A DNA stretch of 64,000 bases from the NCBI RefSeq assembly GCF_041929205.1, contig NZ_JBHFNT010000075.1; one strand, 5' to 3'. Both the position numbers and the translations under genes were made by a program. The stretch is from Floridanema evergladense (lineage in GTDB: Bacteria; Cyanobacteriota; Cyanobacteriia; Cyanobacteriales; Aerosakkonemataceae). Numbering within the stretch: position 1 is the stretch's first letter; each line of letters begins with the position of its first letter. Below, piece after piece: positions 60,675 through 64,000 of the stretch. The notes under the pieces are model-generated. The model did no database searches, had not been told where the DNA came from, and saw only the letters and a list, made by a program, of their open reading frames with translations.

Positions 60675-62584
60675 AAAAACGAATTGCATTAATTAGCGAA
60701 CACGCTTCACCGTTGGCAATGTTGGGTGGTGTTGATAGTGGCGGTCAAAATGTTTATGTGGGGGAAATTGCCAAAAATTTGACTGTTTTTGGTTACGAAG
60801 TTGATGTTTTCACTCGTCGGGATAGCGAACTTTTACCGGAAGCAGCAGAGTGGGTGAATGGAGTAAGAATTATTCATGTTCCGGCTGGAGTTCCTGAGTA
60901 TTTGCGAAAGGAAGATTTACTACCTTTTATGGCAGATTTCACCTCATATATGGTGAATTTCTGCCAACAAGAAGGGCAAATGTATGATTTAATTCATGCT
61001 AATTTTTGGATGTCTGGGTTAGTTGCTGCTAATATTAAAAAAGTTTTGGGTATTCCTTTTGTTATTACTTTTCATGCTTTGGGTAAAGTGCGTCGCTTTT
61101 ATCAAGGCGATGCGGATCAATTTCCTAATCAAAGATTTGCTATTGAAGAAAGAATCATTAATGAAGCCGATCGCATAATTGCCGAATGTCCCCAAGAAGA
61201 AGAAGATTTAATCCGATTTTATAATGCCGATCCTGCCAAAATAACGATTATTCCTGGTGGTTTCGATCCCGGTCAATTTTGGCCTATTGGTAAAGTTTTG
61301 GCAAGGGTAGCTTTAGGACTCGATCCCAATGAAAAGGTGATTTTGCAATTAGGAAGAATGGTTCCTCGCAAAGGTGTTGATGCGGTGATTTATGGCTTCG
61401 CACAGCTTTTAAAAACCTCTGATTTTTCGGGTAAATTGCTAATAGTTGGCGGTGAATCTGACGATCCAGACCCAAATGTTACACCGGAAATTGGTAGGTT
61501 AAAGGCGATCGCACAATCCGAAAATATCGAAGAAAAAGTAACTTTTGTTGGTCGCAGAGGTAGAGAAGCACTCAAATTATATTACAGCGCTGCCGATCTA
61601 TTTATTACTACTCCTTGGTATGAACCATTTGGCATTACGCCTGTAGAAGCAATGGCTTGTGGGACTCCGGTAATTGGTTCTAATGTGGGGGGAATTAAAT
61701 TTACTGTGAGGGATGGAGAAACGGGTTATTTAGTACCTGCAAATAATCCTAGTGCGATCGCAGAACGTATTGCTTATCTCTACCAACATCCAAAACTAAT
61801 GAATGTGTTACGTCAGCAAGCAATTCAACGTGCCAATGACTTATTTACCTGGCAAAGAGTCACTGATTCTATTGCCGATCTTTATGAAAAAGTAATCGCC
61901 AAAAACTCTCCAACATTTCATCAAGTATCTTGGCAAGAAATTGTCGATCGAGGTTTCAATAATGCAATTACCGCTATCCAAAAATCACGGCGCAGTTTAC
62001 GAAATTCTATCATTCATGTAGCCGACATTATCAGCAATTGTTTCTCCCAAAATGGCAAAGTTTTAATTTGTGGCAATGGCGGAAGTGCAGCGGAAGCTCA
62101 ACATTTCGCCGCCGAATTTGTCGGTCATTTCAAATGTAAAACTCGTCCCGGACTTCCCGCTTTAGCACTTAACGCCGATACCGCAGTTTTAACAGCTTGG
62201 TCGAACGATGTTGGCTACGAAAATGCTTTTTCTCGACAAGTTGAAGCATTTGGACGTGCAGGAGATGTTTTAATTGGTATTAGTACCAGTGGGAATTCTC
62301 GCAACATAATTAAAGCTTTTGAAACAGCCAAAAAACAAGGGTTAAATTGCATTGGAATTTTGGGTAAAGATGGCGGAGATTTACATCTATTAGCCGATAT
62401 TTCCATCATTGTCCCCGAAAACGATACCCAACATATTCAAGAAGTACAAATCGTGGTAATTCATTTAATTTGTGAATTAGTCGAAGAGAAAATGATGCTG
62501 GTAGAAAATAGTATATCAGAAGTCATTAAAAGCAGCGAATTCCAAATACCAACTACCCACTACCAACTACCTATTACCCACTAA
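60671..62584 (+). CDS. Glycosyltransferase fused to a GmhA-type sedoheptulose-7-phosphate isomerase
   Basis: This encodes 637 residues. Residues 1-410 are a GT4 glycosyltransferase (GGVDSGGQNVYVGEIAKNL at the start, RMVPRKGVDAV, EPFGITPVEAMACGTPVIG). Residues about 440-615 are a SIS-domain phosphoheptose isomerase with the GmhA core CGNGGSAAEAQHFAAEF, STSGNSRN and the helix VQIVVIHLICELVE. It couples the first committed step of ADP-heptose synthesis to a transferase in one chain. The last about 15 residues (IPTTHYQLPITH) come from ACTACCCACTACCAACTACC repeats. It overlaps the preceding gene by 4 bases. Confidence 0.92.
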   Translation: MKKRIALISEHASPLAMLGGVDSGGQNVYVGEIAKNLTVFGYEVDVFTRRDSELLPEAAEWVNGVRIIHVPAGVPEYLRKEDLLPFMADFTSYMVNFCQQEGQMYDLIHANFWMSGLVAANIKKVLGIPFVITFHALGKVRRFYQGDADQFPNQRFAIEERIINEADRIIAECPQEEEDLIRFYNADPAKITIIPGGFDPGQFWPIGKVLARVALGLDPNEKVILQLGRMVPRKGVDAVIYGFAQLLKTSDFSGKLLIVGGESDDPDPNVTPEIGRLKAIAQSENIEEKVTFVGRRGREALKLYYSAADLFITTPWYEPFGITPVEAMACGTPVIGSNVGGIKFTVRDGETGYLVPANNPSAIAERIAYLYQHPKLMNVLRQQAIQRANDLFTWQRVTDSIADLYEKVIAKNSPTFHQVSWQEIVDRGFNNAITAIQKSRRSLRNSIIHVADIISNCFSQNGKVLICGNGGSAAEAQHFAAEFVGHFKCKTRPGLPALALNADTAVLTAWSNDVGYENAFSRQVEAFGRAGDVLIGISTSGNSRNIIKAFETAKKQGLNCIGILGKDGGDLHLLADISIIVPENDTQHIQEVQIVVIHLICELVEEKMMLVENSISEVIKSSEFQIPTTHYQLPITH

Positions 62585-62598
62585 AATAAGGAGAAATC

Positions 62599-63324
62599 AT
62601 GCAAGAATTAACAGGAAAAGTTGCCATTGTTACTGGTGGTGGTCGAGGACTGGGTGAAGCAATTTGTCGGATGTTAGGTGGACATGGAGTAATTACCATT
62701 GTTGCCGATATCCGAGAAGAATTAGCCGAAAAAGTTGCTTTAGAAATTCAAAGTGATGGCGGTAAAGCTCAAGCTTTACGTTTAGATATTTCCGATGCTA
62801 AACAAGTGGAATCAGCTATTAGTAAAATTGTTTCTGAATACGGACATTTGGACATTTTAATTAACAATGCTGGAATCGATGTTACTTTGCCTATTGAAGA
62901 ATTAAATGTAACTGATTGGGAAAGGATTATTGCTGTTAATTTGAATGGCGCTTTTATTATGTCTAAATTCATTCTTCCTCAGATGAAACAACAAGGCAAA
63001 GGACACATTGTTAATATTGCTTCTACTGCTTCTAAACGTGCTTGGGCAAATGCTTCTGCTTACCACGCAAGTAAGTGGGGATTATTAGGTTTTAGTCATG
63101 CTTTGCACGTCGAAGCACGCCCACACAATGTTAAGGTAACGGCTATAGTTGCAGGGGGAATGCAAACACCATTTTTGTTAGATAGATTTCCCGATATTGA
63201 TATTAACAATTTGCAAGATCCAAAAAATGTTGCTGATACCATTCGTTACGTTTTAATGCAACCAAAAGGAACAGTAATTCCTGAAATTACGGTATTACCA
63301 ATGCGCGAAACTTCTTGGCCTTAA
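62599..63324 (+). CDS. Short-chain dehydrogenase/reductase
   Basis: This encodes 241 residues. It has the classical SDR features: nucleotide-binding VTGGGRGLGEA near residue 10, NNAGID near 90, and Tyr-x-x-x-Lys in AYHASKWGLLG with an upstream Ser in ASTAS. The substrate is probably a nucleotide sugar or sugar intermediate given the neighbours, but this is inferred from context. AAGGAG seven bases before the ATG is a strong ribosome binding site. It lies 14 bases after the fused GT-GmhA gene and 26 before gmhB. Confidence 0.9.
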   Translation: MQELTGKVAIVTGGGRGLGEAICRMLGGHGVITIVADIREELAEKVALEIQSDGGKAQALRLDISDAKQVESAISKIVSEYGHLDILINNAGIDVTLPIEELNVTDWERIIAVNLNGAFIMSKFILPQMKQQGKGHIVNIASTASKRAWANASAYHASKWGLLGFSHALHVEARPHNVKVTAIVAGGMQTPFLLDRFPDIDINNLQDPKNVADTIRYVLMQPKGTVIPEITVLPMRETSWP

Positions 63325-63350
63325 AGTTGTAAAGTATGGAGTGAGAAACG

Positions 63351-63950
63351 ATGAATCGAGCCGTGTTTTTAGATAAAGATGGTACTTTAATTCCTAATGT
63401 GTCATACAACGTCAATCCCGATTTAATCGAGTTAAGTGCGGGTGCGGTGGAGGGATTGCGATCGCTCCAAGCAGCAGGTTACAAAATAATAGTAATTTCC
63501 AATCAATCTGGGGTTGCTTTAGGCTACTTTTCCGAAGATAAGCTATTGCCTATGCAATTGAAATTAACTCAATTATTAGCGGAAATTGGTATAAAGCTAA
63601 CTGGTTTTTACTATTGTCCCCATCATCCAGAGGGAAAAATATCCGAATACAAAATTAGCTGTTCCTGTCGCAAACCTGAACCTGGTTTAATTCTCCGTGC
63701 TGCAAAAGAACATTACATTAATTTAGAAAACTCTTGGTTTATTGGCGACATTCTCAATGATGTAGAAGCCGGACATCGTGCAGGTTGCAAAAGCATCTTA
63801 ATAAATAACGGCAATGAAACTGAATGGGTATTTACATCAAGGAGAATGCCAGACTATGTTGCTACCGATATTAATGATGCTGCCAAGAAAATTATCAGTA
63901 AAAGTGTTGTTTTTCCCAAATCAAAAATGACAAGCTATGCCTTTCATTAA
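63351..63950 (+). CDS. gmhB: D-glycero-D-manno-heptose 1,7-bisphosphate 7-phosphatase
   Basis: This encodes 199 residues of the HAD-IIIA family. FLDKDGTLIP is motif I, SNQSGVALGYF motif II, and CPHHPEG followed by CSCRKPEPG forms the zinc loop of GmhB with Lys of motif III. WFIGDILNDVEAGHRAGC is motif IV. It removes the 7-phosphate after the kinase step in ADP-heptose synthesis. Its 3' end overlaps the start of the PfkB-type gene by 14 bases. Confidence 0.9.
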   Translation: MNRAVFLDKDGTLIPNVSYNVNPDLIELSAGAVEGLRSLQAAGYKIIVISNQSGVALGYFSEDKLLPMQLKLTQLLAEIGIKLTGFYYCPHHPEGKISEYKISCSCRKPEPGLILRAAKEHYINLENSWFIGDILNDVEAGHRAGCKSILINNGNETEWVFTSRRMPDYVATDINDAAKKIISKSVVFPKSKMTSYAFH

Positions 63951-64000
63951 TGCCTTTAAAAACATAAATGTACTCGTCATTGGTGAAGCGATTCTTGATA
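63937..64000 (+). CDS. PfkB-type heptose kinase (HldE N-terminal-like), partial at window edge
   Basis: Only 21 codons are inside the window: MPFINAFKNINVLVIGEAIL and the next Asp. The NVLVIGEAILD start matches PfkB-family sugar kinases such as the kinase half of HldE (D-beta-D-heptose 7-phosphate kinase). Starting inside gmhB by 14 bases, it continues the ADP-heptose operon. The rest is outside the window. Confidence 0.7.
   Translation, partial: MPFINAFKNINVLVIGEAILD

Overview
The window is chromosomal DNA from a cyanobacterium, most likely a filamentous one with a large repeat-rich genome. The evidence is direct: a light-dependent protochlorophyllide reductase, a cyanobacterial-type RNA polymerase omega subunit, an S-layer-homology porin, a DUF1818 protein, an ethylene-receptor/cyanobacteriochrome-like kinase and a giant HstK-type kinase, together with very frequent GCGATCGC (HIP1) octamers and GGGGATT-type heptamer arrays.

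Layout. 0-9 kb: a small membrane protein pair, protochlorophyllide reductase, a transporter-histidine kinase fusion, and a heterodimeric ABC exporter pair with one degenerate ATPase site. 9-18.5 kb: an unknown lipoprotein, a membrane-anchored beta-lactamase-fold serine hydrolase, a TrmJ-like RNA methyltransferase, a 23-copy heptamer array, a DUF2256 protein, isoaspartyl peptidase, an antitoxin whose VapC partner has lost its middle, glmU, an HD-GYP response regulator with a CRP-like palindrome upstream, and mnmD. 18.8-25.4 kb: an ethylene-binding hybrid kinase followed by a REC-GGDEF-EAL protein, then an acyltransferase. 25.4-33 kb: a sorbosone-type dehydrogenase, a broken Uma2 gene, a cysteine hydrolase/LRAT-fold pair, a peroxiredoxin-glutaredoxin fusion, a dehydrogenase split by a MITE, rpoZ, DUF1818 and tRNA-Pro.

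33-44.9 kb is an accessory island with IS and gene remnants. Its core is three two-module NuiA-like proteins and a 1284-residue leucine-rich-repeat-variant (LRV) protein. The LRV gene and two of the NuiA-like genes look like one operon. Two unknown genes lie between the NuiA-like genes. This is the best candidate here for an undescribed system.

44.8-53.4 kb, read right to left, is a 2-aminoethylphosphonate-type uptake and catabolism operon: binding protein, ATPase, permease, phosphonatase-like HAD hydrolase, FAD oxidoreductase, NUDIX, porin, and a truncated HD-oxygenase remnant at its end. Palindromic repeats have been absorbed in frame into two of its genes.

53.9-64 kb: a giant Ser/Thr-kinase/ATPase/GAF/histidine kinase, then a forward operon for heptose-type sugar synthesis (glycosyltransferase, glycosyltransferase-GmhA fusion, SDR, GmhB and the first codons of a PfkB-type kinase that runs off the edge).

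A recurring theme is invasion by small palindromic repeats. They split genes, supply stop codons or C-terminal tails, and in places are translated in frame. Function calls are from reading the translations without database searches.
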